From NCBI RefSeq assembly GCF_008973465.1, contig NZ_WBXN01000004.1, positions 5,062,501 to 5,126,500 of the forward strand: a stretch of 64,000 nt of DNA, in the 5' to 3' direction. Made by a program: the position numbers and the translations under genes. Positions within the stretch are counted from its first letter, which is position 1; the number at the start of each line of letters is the position of its first letter. The notes below the pieces were generated by a model. It saw nothing but the letters and a program-made list of their open reading frames with translations, searched no databases and was not told the origin of the DNA. The stretch comes from Streptomyces sp. SS1-1 (GTDB lineage Bacteria > Actinomycetota > Actinomycetes > Streptomycetales > Streptomycetaceae). Shown one piece after another: positions 9,208 to 17,623 of this stretch.

Positions 9208-10158
9208 ATGACTGCTGACGTGTGGCTCCCGCTCCGGCCGGACGAGATCGACGGCCTTCCCGCAGGTCCGGCGTACCGCTTCTGGGACGGCGGCGAGGAC
9301 TACCCCGCCGATCCCGCGGAGTGCGCGTTCTACGTCGTTCCCTATATGAAGGCGCCGGAGGTCGGTCAGCGCCCCCTGCCCGCGATGACCGCCGTGGAGG
9401 TCGTGCAGACGCTGTCCGCCGGCACCGACCACGTGGAGCCGGGCCTCAGGCACCTGCCGCCCGGCGTGCGGCTGTGCAACGCGCGCGGGGTGCACGAGGC
9501 GAGCACCTCCGAGCTCACGCTCGCGCTGGTCCTCGCGTCCCTGCGCGGCATCCCGGACTTCGTGCGGGCGCAGGACAAGGGGGAGTGGCGCGGAGGATTC
9601 CGCCCGGCGCTCGCCGACAAGAACGTCCTCATCGTGGGATACGGCTCGATCGGCGCGGCCATCGAGGACCGGCTCGTTCCCTTCGAGGTGGCGCGGGTGG
9701 CGCGCGTCGCGCGCTCGGCGCGCACCACGGCGCGCGGACCCGTGCATCCACTCACCGATCTGTCCGCCCTGCTCCCCGACGCGGACGTCGTCATCCTCTC
9801 CACGCCTCTCACGGAGGCGACCCGGCACCTGGTCGACGCCGCCTTCCTCGCCCGTATGAAGGACGGCGCGCTCCTGGTCAACGTCGCCCGCGGCGGCGTC
9901 GTGGACACGAAGGCCCTGCTGGCGGAGGTGGAGACCGGCCGCATCACGGCGGCCCTGGACGTCACCGACCCCGAGCCGCTCCCGCCGGCGCACCCCCTGT
10001 GGCGGGCCCCCGGCGTCCTGATCAGCCCGCACGTCGGCGGGCCCACGTCCGCGTTCCTGCCGCGCGCGAAGCGGTTGCTGGTGGACCAGTTGACTCGTTG
10101 GGTGAACCGGGAGCCGTTGCGCAACGTGATCCTTACGACGGGTGCGAACCGCGCGTGA
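9208..10158 (+). CDS. D-isomer-specific 2-hydroxyacid dehydrogenase (NAD-binding)
   Basis: 316 residues of the D-2-hydroxyacid dehydrogenase family. The NAD Rossmann motif is VLIVGYGSIGAAI. The catalytic Arg sits in LLVNVARGGVVD, the Glu in DVTDPEPLP, and the His in VLISPHVGG. The short substrate domain and absence of ACT domains separate it from serA further along the window. It probably reduces a 2-keto acid (glyoxylate, hydroxypyruvate or similar). Specificity is not readable. A -10-like TAGCCT just before the ATG replaces a ribosome site. Confidence 0.9.
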   Translation: MTADVWLPLRPDEIDGLPAGPAYRFWDGGEDYPADPAECAFYVVPYMKAPEVGQRPLPAMTAVEVVQTLSAGTDHVEPGLRHLPPGVRLCNARGVHEASTSELTLALVLASLRGIPDFVRAQDKGEWRGGFRPALADKNVLIVGYGSIGAAIEDRLVPFEVARVARVARSARTTARGPVHPLTDLSALLPDADVVILSTPLTEATRHLVDAAFLARMKDGALLVNVARGGVVDTKALLAEVETGRITAALDVTDPEPLPPAHPLWRAPGVLISPHVGGPTSAFLPRAKRLLVDQLTRWVNREPLRNVILTTGANRA

Positions 10159-10299
10159 CGCCCACCGGCCGACCGTGCGCGGGGTGACGCGCTCGCCGCC
10201 ACGCAACAAGCCGGAAATCCGCTTCGAGTACCGTCCGCGACCCTTCGGAAGCGGTCCGTACGCGCATATGCGCTGGTCGTCACGGAGAGTAGAGATGCT

Positions 10300-13200
10300 A
10301 TGTCCCTGAGTGACGAGACTGGTGTATCGTCCGGACAGGGGCTGCGCCGCGCACCGTTCGGCGCCGGGGACGGACAGACCAGATGTGTGAGGGGGGCGAC
10401 GGGCGATGCACGGCCTATGGACGATCGATCCGACGCTGCGGGGCCGCCGACGGCGACCCTGGCGGACGGCCGCCCGCGGACGCGGCCACCAGACCGGTCA
10501 CGGCTGCCGTCACGGACAGCATCCACGCGGGCCCGGCGGCCGGAGGCGGCAGACCCGCCCGGCCCACCGGGACCCGCGGGACCCACGAGCGGCGCGCACC
10601 GGGAGGGACCGGTGAGCTCGCCACCGCCCTCCCCGACGCGCGTCGACGGAGTGCGGGACCGGCGCACACCGCGGCTGATCCTGCCGAGCCCCCTGCTCGG
10701 CGGCTCCGCCCTCGCCCAGCAGTGCGTTCTGGCCCTGGTGTGCGCGGCCTACGCCGTCGGGGCCGCCGTCGGCTGGGGCTCGGACCGACTCGCCCTGATC
10801 ATGGGCGACTTCGGACTGGCCGCGGCCGCCTCGGTGGCCGCCGTCTCCTGCTTCCGCTACGCCCGCAGCCGCCGCATCCGCTTCCGGCCCGCCTGGCTGC
10901 TGTTCGCGCTCTCCTCGGCGATGGCCGCCGTCGGCAACCTGGTCTGGGGGTGGTACGAGGTCGTCCTGGAGCGGCCCGTGCCGAGCCCCTCGTACGCCGA
11001 CGCGTTCTTCCTGTGCTTCGCGCCGCCCGCCATCGTCGGCCTCCTGGTGCTCGCCAAACGGCCCGTGACCAAGGCCGGGTGGGTCTGCCTCGGGCTGGAC
11101 GCCTGGCTGATCGGCGGCTCGCTGCTGACGCTGGCCTGGAGTCTCGCCCTCGCCCAGGCCGCCAAGTCCGAGGGCCCCAGTGTCGCCCACACCGCGCTCT
11201 CGCTCGCCTACCCGCTGCTGGACATCGCCCTGGTCAGCATGGTGCTCGCCCTGCACTTCCGGCACTCCTCGACCAACCGGACCGCGATCAACACCGCGAT
11301 CGGCGCGCTCGCCCTGACCGTGATGTGCGACGCGCTGTTCACCTCGCCGCTGCTCCACCACGCGTACCAGTCGGGGCAGTTGCTCGACGCCGGATGGTTC
11401 GCGGGCTCCCTGCTCCTCGCCTACGCGCCCTGGGCCGCCCCCAGGCGCGGGCCCGCCGACGCCCGGCGCGAGGACGGCGGGCACTCCCGCGTGGTCCACG
11501 AGCATCTGCCGGGCCAGCGCGGCGCCGGCCACCACCACCCCGCCCCGCCACCGGTCCCGCAGCCGGGTGACCAGCCGCGGTATCCGCTCACCCGGCCCAT
11601 CGCCGGCTCCCTGGCCGCCCTCACGCCCTACCTCGCCGCCGCCGTCTGCACCCTGGGCATCCTGTACAACGTCCTCAACGGCCGCAGCGTCGACCACGTC
11701 GTGCTGATCACCGGCGGCACCGTGGTGCTCGCCCTCGTCGTGCGCCAGGGCATCATGCTGCTCGACAACATCACCCTCACCCAGGAACTCGCCCAGAAGG
11801 AGAACCACTTCCGGTCCCTGGTGCAGGGCTCCAGCGACGTCATCATGATCGCCGCGCCCAACGGCATCCTGCGGTACGTGTCCCCGGCCGCCGCCGGCGT
11901 CTACGGCCGCTCCGCCGAGGAACTGGTCGGTTCGGAGCTGGCCGGCCTCATCCACCCGGAGGACCTGGGCTGCGTGGTGCACGAGGTGCGCCGCTTCCTC
12001 GCCGCCAGCCCGCTGGAGGAACCCACCACACGCATCGAGTGCCGGTTCCGCTCCGGCGACGGCGGCTGGCTCAACGTCGAGTCGACGGTCAACCGGCACC
12101 ACGGCGGCCTGATCTTCAACAGCCGGGACGTCACCGAGCGGGTCCGCCTGCAGGCCCAGCTCCAGCACAACGCCGAGCACGACCCGCTCACGGACCTGCC
12201 CAACCGCGCCCTGTTCACCAAGCGGGTGCAGCAGGCCCTGTCCGGCCGCCGCGCCACCGACCGGGGCACCGCCCTGCGCAACACGGCCGTGCTCTTCATC
12301 GACCTCGACGGCTTCAAGGGCGTCAACGACACGATCGGACACCAGGCCGGGGACGAGCTGCTCGTCCAGGCCGCCCGCAGACTCCAGGACGCGGTCCGCG
12401 GCGGGGACATCGCCTCGCGGCTGGGTGGCGACGAGTTCGCGGCCCTGATCACCGGGGACGGCACCCGCGACCGCGCCGCCCGGGAACGGCACATCCTGGA
12501 GCTCGCCGACCGCCTCAGGGTGACGCTGTCCCAGCCCTACCTCATCGACGGCAACGATGTCCGCGTCAACGCATCCATCGGCGTCGCCTTCGCCGAACCG
12601 GGCCTGGGCGCCGGGGAGTTGCTGCGCAACGCCGACCTGGCCATGTACCGGGCCAAGGCGGGCGGCAAGGGCCGCGTCGAGCTGTACAAGCCGCATATGC
12701 AGCAGGACGTCGTCCGCAAGGCGGAGCTGGCCACGCGTCTGCGGGCCGCGCTGCACGACGGCGAGTTCGCGCTGCTGCACCAGCCGGTGGTGTGCCTGGA
12801 GACCGGCCGGATCGCGTCGGTCGCCACCCAGGCGCGCTGGCGCTCCTCGCAGGGGGTGCTGTTCACGCCCGCCGAGTTCCTGCGGGTCGCCGAGGACAGC
12901 GACAAGACCGCCGAGCTGGGCCGCTGGATGCTGGAGGAGGCCGTCGAGCAGGCCGCCGAGCGCACCGCGACCGGCCACGCCGTCCCCGTCGCCGTACGCG
13001 TGGGCGCGCGCCGGCTGCTCGACCGGTCGATGCCGCTCGGCTCCGTGGAGACGCTCCTGACCCGGTACGGGCTGCCGTCCGGGTCGCTCGTCATCGAGCT
13101 GGCCGACCTCGATCCGCGGATCCCGCTGGACGAGCTGGAGCGCCGGCTCAGCGGGCTGCGCCGGCTCGGCGTCCGGATCGCCCTGGACGGCTTCGGCAGC

Positions 13201-13641
13201 GGCTACGCGGCCATCACCGCCCTGCGCCGGCTCCCCGTCGATGTGCTCAAGCTCGACCGGGGCCTGGTCGAGGGCGTCGTCGAGTCCGCCCGGCTGCACA
13301 AGATCACCGGCGGGCTGCTGCGGATCGCGGGCGACCTGGGGCTCCAGTCCGTGGCCGACGGCGTGGACCTCCCCGAGCAGGTCGTCGCCCTGCGCTCCAT
13401 GGGCTGCACCCATGGACAGGGCATGGCCTTCTCCGGGCCGCTGGACGAGTACCGGCTGCGCCGGGCGCTCACCGCCGGCCACTACCCGGTGCCGAACGGC
13501 CCCGTCGAACCCGCGTTCGTGGGCAGTGCGCGGGAGCCCGCCGAACGGGGTACGGGGAGGTACACCACAGGGGTGCCCGCCGTCCTCGGCGGCGGGACGG
13601 GCCTGCGTTCACATAATGAGACTCCCGTCCCACCCACTTGA
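10300..13641 (+). CDS. Membrane-anchored PAS-GGDEF-EAL cyclic-di-GMP protein with degenerate EAL
   Basis: About 1,113 residues. A Pro/Arg-rich N-terminus is followed by roughly ten hydrophobic helices (about 135-400, plus a pair near 430-490). A PAS domain (about 500-620, ending FNSRDVTERVRL), a GGDEF domain and an EAL-like domain follow. GGDEF is intact at 709-713, and the allosteric I-site RGGD lies at 700-703, exactly five residues before it, so diguanylate cyclase activity with product inhibition is expected. The EAL signature is replaced by ATQ at 842-844, and the DDFG motif reads DGFG at 963-966, so phosphodiesterase activity is doubtful. By position it resembles an S. coelicolor GGDEF/EAL protein next to ilvB (possibly cdgC). 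ATG 10300 has GGAGAG upstream; GTG 10612 is an alternative start. Confidence 0.92.
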   Translation: MSLSDETGVSSGQGLRRAPFGAGDGQTRCVRGATGDARPMDDRSDAAGPPTATLADGRPRTRPPDRSRLPSRTASTRARRPEAADPPGPPGPAGPTSGAHREGPVSSPPPSPTRVDGVRDRRTPRLILPSPLLGGSALAQQCVLALVCAAYAVGAAVGWGSDRLALIMGDFGLAAAASVAAVSCFRYARSRRIRFRPAWLLFALSSAMAAVGNLVWGWYEVVLERPVPSPSYADAFFLCFAPPAIVGLLVLAKRPVTKAGWVCLGLDAWLIGGSLLTLAWSLALAQAAKSEGPSVAHTALSLAYPLLDIALVSMVLALHFRHSSTNRTAINTAIGALALTVMCDALFTSPLLHHAYQSGQLLDAGWFAGSLLLAYAPWAAPRRGPADARREDGGHSRVVHEHLPGQRGAGHHHPAPPPVPQPGDQPRYPLTRPIAGSLAALTPYLAAAVCTLGILYNVLNGRSVDHVVLITGGTVVLALVVRQGIMLLDNITLTQELAQKENHFRSLVQGSSDVIMIAAPNGILRYVSPAAAGVYGRSAEELVGSELAGLIHPEDLGCVVHEVRRFLAASPLEEPTTRIECRFRSGDGGWLNVESTVNRHHGGLIFNSRDVTERVRLQAQLQHNAEHDPLTDLPNRALFTKRVQQALSGRRATDRGTALRNTAVLFIDLDGFKGVNDTIGHQAGDELLVQAARRLQDAVRGGDIASRLGGDEFAALITGDGTRDRAARERHILELADRLRVTLSQPYLIDGNDVRVNASIGVAFAEPGLGAGELLRNADLAMYRAKAGGKGRVELYKPHMQQDVVRKAELATRLRAALHDGEFALLHQPVVCLETGRIASVATQARWRSSQGVLFTPAEFLRVAEDSDKTAELGRWMLEEAVEQAAERTATGHAVPVAVRVGARRLLDRSMPLGSVETLLTRYGLPSGSLVIELADLDPRIPLDELERRLSGLRRLGVRIALDGFGSGYAAITALRRLPVDVLKLDRGLVEGVVESARLHKITGGLLRIAGDLGLQSVADGVDLPEQVVALRSMGCTHGQGMAFSGPLDEYRLRRALTAGHYPVPNGPVEPAFVGSAREPAERGTGRYTTGVPAVLGGGTGLRSHNETPVPPT
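13612..13617 (+). promoter_or_regulatory. Possible -10 of the ilvB leader promoter
   Basis: CATAAT lies about 60 bases before the leader peptide start, where a -10 would be expected. The -35 region is unconvincing. Confidence 0.3.
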
Positions 13642-13674
13642 CACCGGGTGCGCGCCGGGGGGAGGGTCAGTGCC

Positions 13675-13716
13675 ATGCGCACCCGAATTCTCGTACTTGG
13701 AAAGCGCGTCGGCTGA
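13675..13716 (+). CDS. ilvB leader peptide
   Basis: A 13-codon ORF encoding MRTRILVLGKRVG, preceded by an excellent GGGGGGAGGG ribosome site. Ile, Leu, Val, Leu occur consecutively, encoded ATT, CTC, GTA, CTT. Three of these four are rare codons in a genome this GC-rich, so translation should be very sensitive to the charging of the tRNAs for the three end products of the pathway. It ends 54 bases before a rho-independent hairpin, upstream of ilvB. This is the layout of transcriptional attenuation. It is too short for standard ORF calling. Confidence 0.85.
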   Translation: MRTRILVLGKRVG

Positions 13717-13770
13717 AGCTGGTGACGTCCGGACCGACCCGGAATCCCAGCGACCCACACCCGGCGCGCT

Positions 13771-13804
13771 CCCCTCGCTTGCCTTATGGCACGAGGGGTT
13801 TTTT
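13771..13804 (+). terminator. ilvB attenuator (rho-independent terminator)
   Basis: CCCCTCG (13771-13777) pairs with CGAGGGG (13792-13798) and is followed directly by six T residues. It lies between the leader peptide and ilvB, so it should stop transcription unless ribosome stalling on the Ile-Leu-Val-Leu codons refolds the RNA. The competing antiterminator stem was not resolved by eye. Confidence 0.85.
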
Positions 13805-13884
13805 GTTGCACCAGCACCTGTGGTGCGACGCCGAAACTCCGCCCAAACCTCGCAAAAACCCTCAGCATCGAGAAGAGAATGCCG

Positions 13885-15729
13885 ATGACCGAGCAGGCCT
13901 CCGGGGCTCACCCACAGCCCCGGCCCCGATCCGGAGGACAGCAGTCCATGCCCGAGCACGTCACGGGTGCGCAGTCCCTCATCCGCTCGCTCGAGGAGGT
14001 CGGCGCCGACACCGTGTTCGGCATCCCCGGGGGCACCATCCTGCCGGCGTACGACCCCCTGATGGACTCCACCCGGGTCCGCCACGTGCTGGTCCGCCAC
14101 GAGCAGGGCGCCGGCCACGCGGCCACGGGGTACGCGCAGGCCACCGGCAAGGTCGGGGTGTGCATGGCGACGTCCGGTCCGGGCGCCACCAACCTGGTCA
14201 CGCCGATCGCCGACGCGCACATGGACTCCGTGCCGCTCGTCGCGATCACCGGGCAGGTCGTCTCCAAGGCGATCGGCACCGACGCCTTCCAGGAGGCGGA
14301 CATCGTCGGCATCACCATGCCGATCACCAAGCACAGCTTCCTCGTCACCAAGGCGGAGGACATCCCCCGGACGATCGCGCAGGCGTTCCACATCGCCTCC
14401 ACCGGCCGCCCGGGACCGGTCCTGGTCGACATCCCCAAGGACATCCTCCAGGCGAAGACCACCTTCACCTGGCCGCCCGTCATGGACCTGCCCGGCTACC
14501 GGCCCGTCACCAAGCCGCACGCCAAGCAGATCCGGGAGGCCGCCAAGCTCATCACCTCCGCGAAGCGGCCCGTCCTCTACGTCGGCGGCGGCGTCATCAA
14601 GGCCGGCGCCACCGCCGAGCTGAAGGTCCTCGCGGAACTCACCGGAGCGCCCGTCACCACCACACTGATGGCGCTCGGCGCATTCCCCGACAGCCACCCG
14701 CTGCACGTGGGAATGCCGGGCATGCACGGTTCGGTCACCGCCGTCACCGCGCTGCAGAAGGCCGACCTGATCGTCGCCCTCGGAGCCCGCTTCGACGACC
14801 GCGTCACCGGCAAGCTGGACAGCTTCGCCCCGTACGCCAAGATCGTCCACGCCGACATCGACCCCGCCGAGATCGGCAAGAACCGCGCCGCCGACGTGCC
14901 GATCGTCGGGGACGCGCGCGAGGTCATCGCCGACCTCGTCCAGGCCGTCCAGAAGGAGCAGGCCGACGGCCACCGGGGCGACTACACCGCCTGGTGGAAC
15001 GACCTCAGCCGCTGGCGCGACACCTACCCGCTCGGCTACGACCTGCCCCAGGACGGCTCGCTCTCCCCGCAGCAGGTCATCGAGCGCATCGGCCGGCTCG
15101 CCCCCGAGGGCACCGTCTTCGCGGCGGGCGTCGGCCAGCACCAGATGTGGGCCGCGCACTTCGTCCAGTACGAGAAGCCCGCCACCTGGCTGAACTCCGG
15201 CGGCGCCGGGACGATGGGCTACGCGGTGCCGGCCGCCATGGGCGCCAAGGCCGGCGTCCCGGAGCAGACCGTCTGGGCGATCGACGGCGACGGCTGCTTC
15301 CAGATGACCAACCAGGAACTCACCACCTGCGCCCTGAACAACATCCCGATCAAGGTCGCCATCATCAACAACGGCGCCCTCGGGATGGTCCGCCAGTGGC
15401 AGACCCTGTTCTACAACCAGCGCTACTCCAACACCGTGCTGCACTCCGGCCCGGACGACGTCAACCCGCAGGCCAAGGGCACGCGCGTGCCGGACTTCGT
15501 CAAGCTCGCCGAGGCCATGGGCTGTGTCGGCCTGCGCTGCGAGTCGCCGGACGAGCTGGACAAGGTGATCGAGGAGGCGAACTCCATCAACGACCGCCCC
15601 GTCGTCGTCGACTTCATCGTCCACGAGGACGCCATGGTGTGGCCGATGGTCGCCGCCGGCACCTCCAACGACGAGATCATGGCCGCCCGGGACGTCCGCC
15701 CCGACTTCGGCGACAACGAAGACGACTGA
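13885..15729 (+). CDS. ilvB: Acetolactate synthase (acetohydroxyacid synthase) large, catalytic subunit
   Basis: 614 residues. It catalyses the first common step of valine, leucine and isoleucine synthesis: condensation of pyruvate with pyruvate or 2-oxobutyrate, using thiamine diphosphate, FAD and Mg. The ThDP-activating Glu sits in VLVRHEQGAGHAATGYA. The ThDP/Mg motif GDGCFQM with a downstream NN (IINNGALG) is present near the C-terminus. The N-terminal tail is Gly/Pro-rich as in other actinobacterial enzymes. ATG 13885 has GAGAAGAG at proper spacing; ATG 13879 in the same frame is too close to that site. It is followed 21 bases later by the regulatory subunit ilvN. Control by the attenuator at 13771-13804 is inferred. 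Confidence 0.98.
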   Translation: MTEQASGAHPQPRPRSGGQQSMPEHVTGAQSLIRSLEEVGADTVFGIPGGTILPAYDPLMDSTRVRHVLVRHEQGAGHAATGYAQATGKVGVCMATSGPGATNLVTPIADAHMDSVPLVAITGQVVSKAIGTDAFQEADIVGITMPITKHSFLVTKAEDIPRTIAQAFHIASTGRPGPVLVDIPKDILQAKTTFTWPPVMDLPGYRPVTKPHAKQIREAAKLITSAKRPVLYVGGGVIKAGATAELKVLAELTGAPVTTTLMALGAFPDSHPLHVGMPGMHGSVTAVTALQKADLIVALGARFDDRVTGKLDSFAPYAKIVHADIDPAEIGKNRAADVPIVGDAREVIADLVQAVQKEQADGHRGDYTAWWNDLSRWRDTYPLGYDLPQDGSLSPQQVIERIGRLAPEGTVFAAGVGQHQMWAAHFVQYEKPATWLNSGGAGTMGYAVPAAMGAKAGVPEQTVWAIDGDGCFQMTNQELTTCALNNIPIKVAIINNGALGMVRQWQTLFYNQRYSNTVLHSGPDDVNPQAKGTRVPDFVKLAEAMGCVGLRCESPDELDKVIEEANSINDRPVVVDFIVHEDAMVWPMVAAGTSNDEIMAARDVRPDFGDNEDD

Positions 15730-15750
15730 GCGAGAGAGACGTAAAAGATC

Positions 15751-16275
15751 ATGTCCAAGCACACGCTCTCCGTCCTGGTGGAGAACACGCCGGGCATCCT
15801 GGCCCGGATCGCCGCCCTGTTCTCCCGACGCGGCTTCAACATCGACTCGCTCGCGGTCGGTGTCACCGAGCACCCCGACATCTCCCGCATCACCATCGTG
15901 GTCAGCGTCGAGGACTTCCCGCTCGAGCAGGTCACGAAGCAGCTCAACAAGCTCGTCAACGTGCTGAAGATCGTCGAGCTGGAGCCCGGATCGGCCGTCC
16001 AGCGTGAACTCGTCCTCGTGAAGGTCCGCGCCGACAACGAGACCCGCTCCCAGATCGTCGAGATCGTCCAGCTGTTCCGCGCCAAGACCGTCGACGTCTC
16101 CCCGGAGGCCGTCACGATCGAGGCCACCGGCTCCAGCGACAAGCTGGAGGCCATGCTGAAGATGCTGGAGCCCTTCGGCATCAAGGAGCTCGTCCAGTCC
16201 GGCACGATCGCCATCGGCCGCGGCGCCCGTTCGATCACGGACCGGTCGCTGCGCGCCCTGGACCGGTCGGCGTAG
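15751..16275 (+). CDS. ilvN: Acetolactate synthase small, regulatory subunit
   Basis: 174 residues, the usual length of the long actinobacterial IlvN. An N-terminal ACT domain (LSVLVENTPGILARIAALFS, then GFNIDSLAVG) binds valine and gives feedback inhibition. A C-terminal domain (about 80-170) completes the regulatory subunit, which also raises the activity of IlvB. It starts 21 bases after ilvB and is clearly co-transcribed. A stem-loop in the 118-base gap before ilvC may set different RNA levels for the third gene. Confidence 0.97.
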   Translation: MSKHTLSVLVENTPGILARIAALFSRRGFNIDSLAVGVTEHPDISRITIVVSVEDFPLEQVTKQLNKLVNVLKIVELEPGSAVQRELVLVKVRADNETRSQIVEIVQLFRAKTVDVSPEAVTIEATGSSDKLEAMLKMLEPFGIKELVQSGTIAIGRGARSITDRSLRALDRSA

Positions 16276-16284
16276 GACGCCGTT

Positions 16285-16312
16285 CGGGCGGCCGGGGGAA
16301 TCCGGCCGCCCG
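16285..16312 (+). other. Stem-loop in the ilvN-ilvC gap
   Basis: CGGGCGGCCGG (16285-16295) pairs perfectly with CCGGCCGCCCG (16302-16312) around a six-base loop. It has no T-run, so it may be an RNA-stability or partial-termination element between ilvN and ilvC. Confidence 0.55.
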
Positions 16313-16393
16313 CATTCCGAGACCCCGAGACCTCCCCCACCCCCACCGTCATACGGTGGGACGCAACACCTGCACCCAAGGAGAGAACCCAAA

Positions 16394-17392
16394 GTGGCCG
16401 AGCTGTTCTACGACGCCGACGCCGACCTGTCCATCATCCAGGGCCGCAAGGTCGCGGTCATCGGTTACGGCAGCCAGGGCCACGCCCACGCGCTGTCGCT
16501 GCGCGACTCGGGTGTCGACGTCCGCGTCGGTCTGCACGAGGGCTCCAAGTCCAAGGCGAAGGCCGAGGAGCAGGGCCTGCGCGTGGTGACGCCCGCCGAG
16601 GCCGCCGCCGAGGCCGACGTCATCATGATCCTCGTCCCGGACCCGATCCAGGCCCAGGTCTACGAGGAGTCCATCAAGGACAACCTCAACGACGGCGACG
16701 CCCTGTTCTTCGGCCACGGCTTCAACATCCGCTTCGGCTTCATCAAGCCCCCGGCCGGCGTGGACGTCTGCATGGTCGCCCCCAAGGGCCCGGGCCACCT
16801 GGTGCGCCGTCAGTACGAGGAGGGCCGCGGCGTCCCGTGCATCGCGGCCGTCGAGCAGGACGCCTCCGGCAACGGCTTCGCGCTCGCCCTGTCGTACGCC
16901 AAGGGCATCGGCGGCACCCGCGCCGGCGTCATCAAGACGACCTTCACCGAGGAGACCGAGACCGACCTGTTCGGTGAGCAGGCCGTCCTCTGCGGTGGTA
17001 CGGCCGCGCTGGTCAAGGCCGGCTTCGAGACGCTGACCGAGGCCGGCTACCAGCCGGAGATCGCGTACTTCGAGTGCCTGCACGAGCTGAAGCTGATCGT
17101 GGACCTCATGTACGAGGGCGGCCTGGAGAAGATGCGCTGGTCGATCTCCGAGACCGCCGAGTGGGGCGACTACGTCACCGGCCCGCGGATCATCACCGAC
17201 GCCACCAAGGCGGAGATGAAGAAGGTCCTCGGCGAGATCCAGGACGGCACCTTCGCGCAGCAGTGGATGGACGAGTACCACGGCGGCCTGAAGAAGTACA
17301 ACGAGTACAAGCAGCAGGACTCCGAGCACCTGCTGGAGACCACCGGCAAGGAGCTGCGCAAGCTCATGAGCTGGGTGAACGAGGAGGCGTGA
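16394..17392 (+). CDS. ilvC: Ketol-acid reductoisomerase (class I)
   Basis: 332 residues, the length of the short class I enzyme. The NADPH site (AVIGYGSQGHAHALSLRDSG) is at the N-terminus. The Mg-binding and catalytic acidic residues lie in the C-terminal helical domain, for example ETDLFGEQAVLCGG and AYFECLHELKLIVDL. It converts acetolactate or acetohydroxybutyrate into the dihydroxy acids of valine and isoleucine synthesis. GTG 16394 is preceded by AAGGAGAG. It is the third gene of ilvBNC, 118 bases after ilvN, and ends at a clear hairpin. Confidence 0.98.
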   Translation: MAELFYDADADLSIIQGRKVAVIGYGSQGHAHALSLRDSGVDVRVGLHEGSKSKAKAEEQGLRVVTPAEAAAEADVIMILVPDPIQAQVYEESIKDNLNDGDALFFGHGFNIRFGFIKPPAGVDVCMVAPKGPGHLVRRQYEEGRGVPCIAAVEQDASGNGFALALSYAKGIGGTRAGVIKTTFTEETETDLFGEQAVLCGGTAALVKAGFETLTEAGYQPEIAYFECLHELKLIVDLMYEGGLEKMRWSISETAEWGDYVTGPRIITDATKAEMKKVLGEIQDGTFAQQWMDEYHGGLKKYNEYKQQDSEHLLETTGKELRKLMSWVNEEA

Positions 17393-17405
17393 GCCTCAGG
17401 GCGAC

Positions 17406-17437
17406 AGGGCCGGAGCAGCCGCTCCGGCCCTCTTGTC
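17406..17437 (+). terminator. Terminator after ilvC
   Basis: AGGGCCGGAGC (17406-17416) pairs with GCTCCGGCCCT (17421-17431) around a four-base loop, followed by CTTGTC. It closes the ilvBNC unit. Confidence 0.8.
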
Positions 17438-17495
17438 CACCTCGTCCCACCACGGACGAGTGATCCTTCCACGGAGGCGTGAGACCGTCTCCGTC

Positions 17496-17513
17496 ACGGC
17501 ACTACACTGCCGT
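17496..17513. promoter_or_regulatory. Inverted repeat upstream of serA
   Basis: ACGGCA-CTACAC-TGCCGT is a perfect six-base dyad about 110 bases before serA and beyond the ilvC terminator. It could be an operator. The binding protein is unknown. Confidence 0.4.
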
Positions 17514-17623
17514 ACTACATACGCGTCAGGCCCACAGCGTCGTGCGTCTTCCACGCGGCTAGCAACCCTCCACCGCCTGCGGCCGTCGGGACGGCCGTCC
17601 GCAATGGACTTGTGAGGACTCAC

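Noticed and set aside
9133..10209. N-terminal extension of the aldo/keto reductase ORF to 691 residues
   Set aside because: The extension is antisense to the hydroxyacid dehydrogenase and lacks a domain. A proper ribosome site and the AKR start lie at 9132.
13638..13643. TTGACA as the -35 of the ilvB leader
   Set aside because: The matching -10 would fall within the leader peptide's ribosome site, leaving no room for the leader mRNA.
13786..13884. Longer ilvB start at 13786
   Set aside because: It would begin inside the terminator hairpin and has no ribosome site. The conserved N-terminus begins at 13885.
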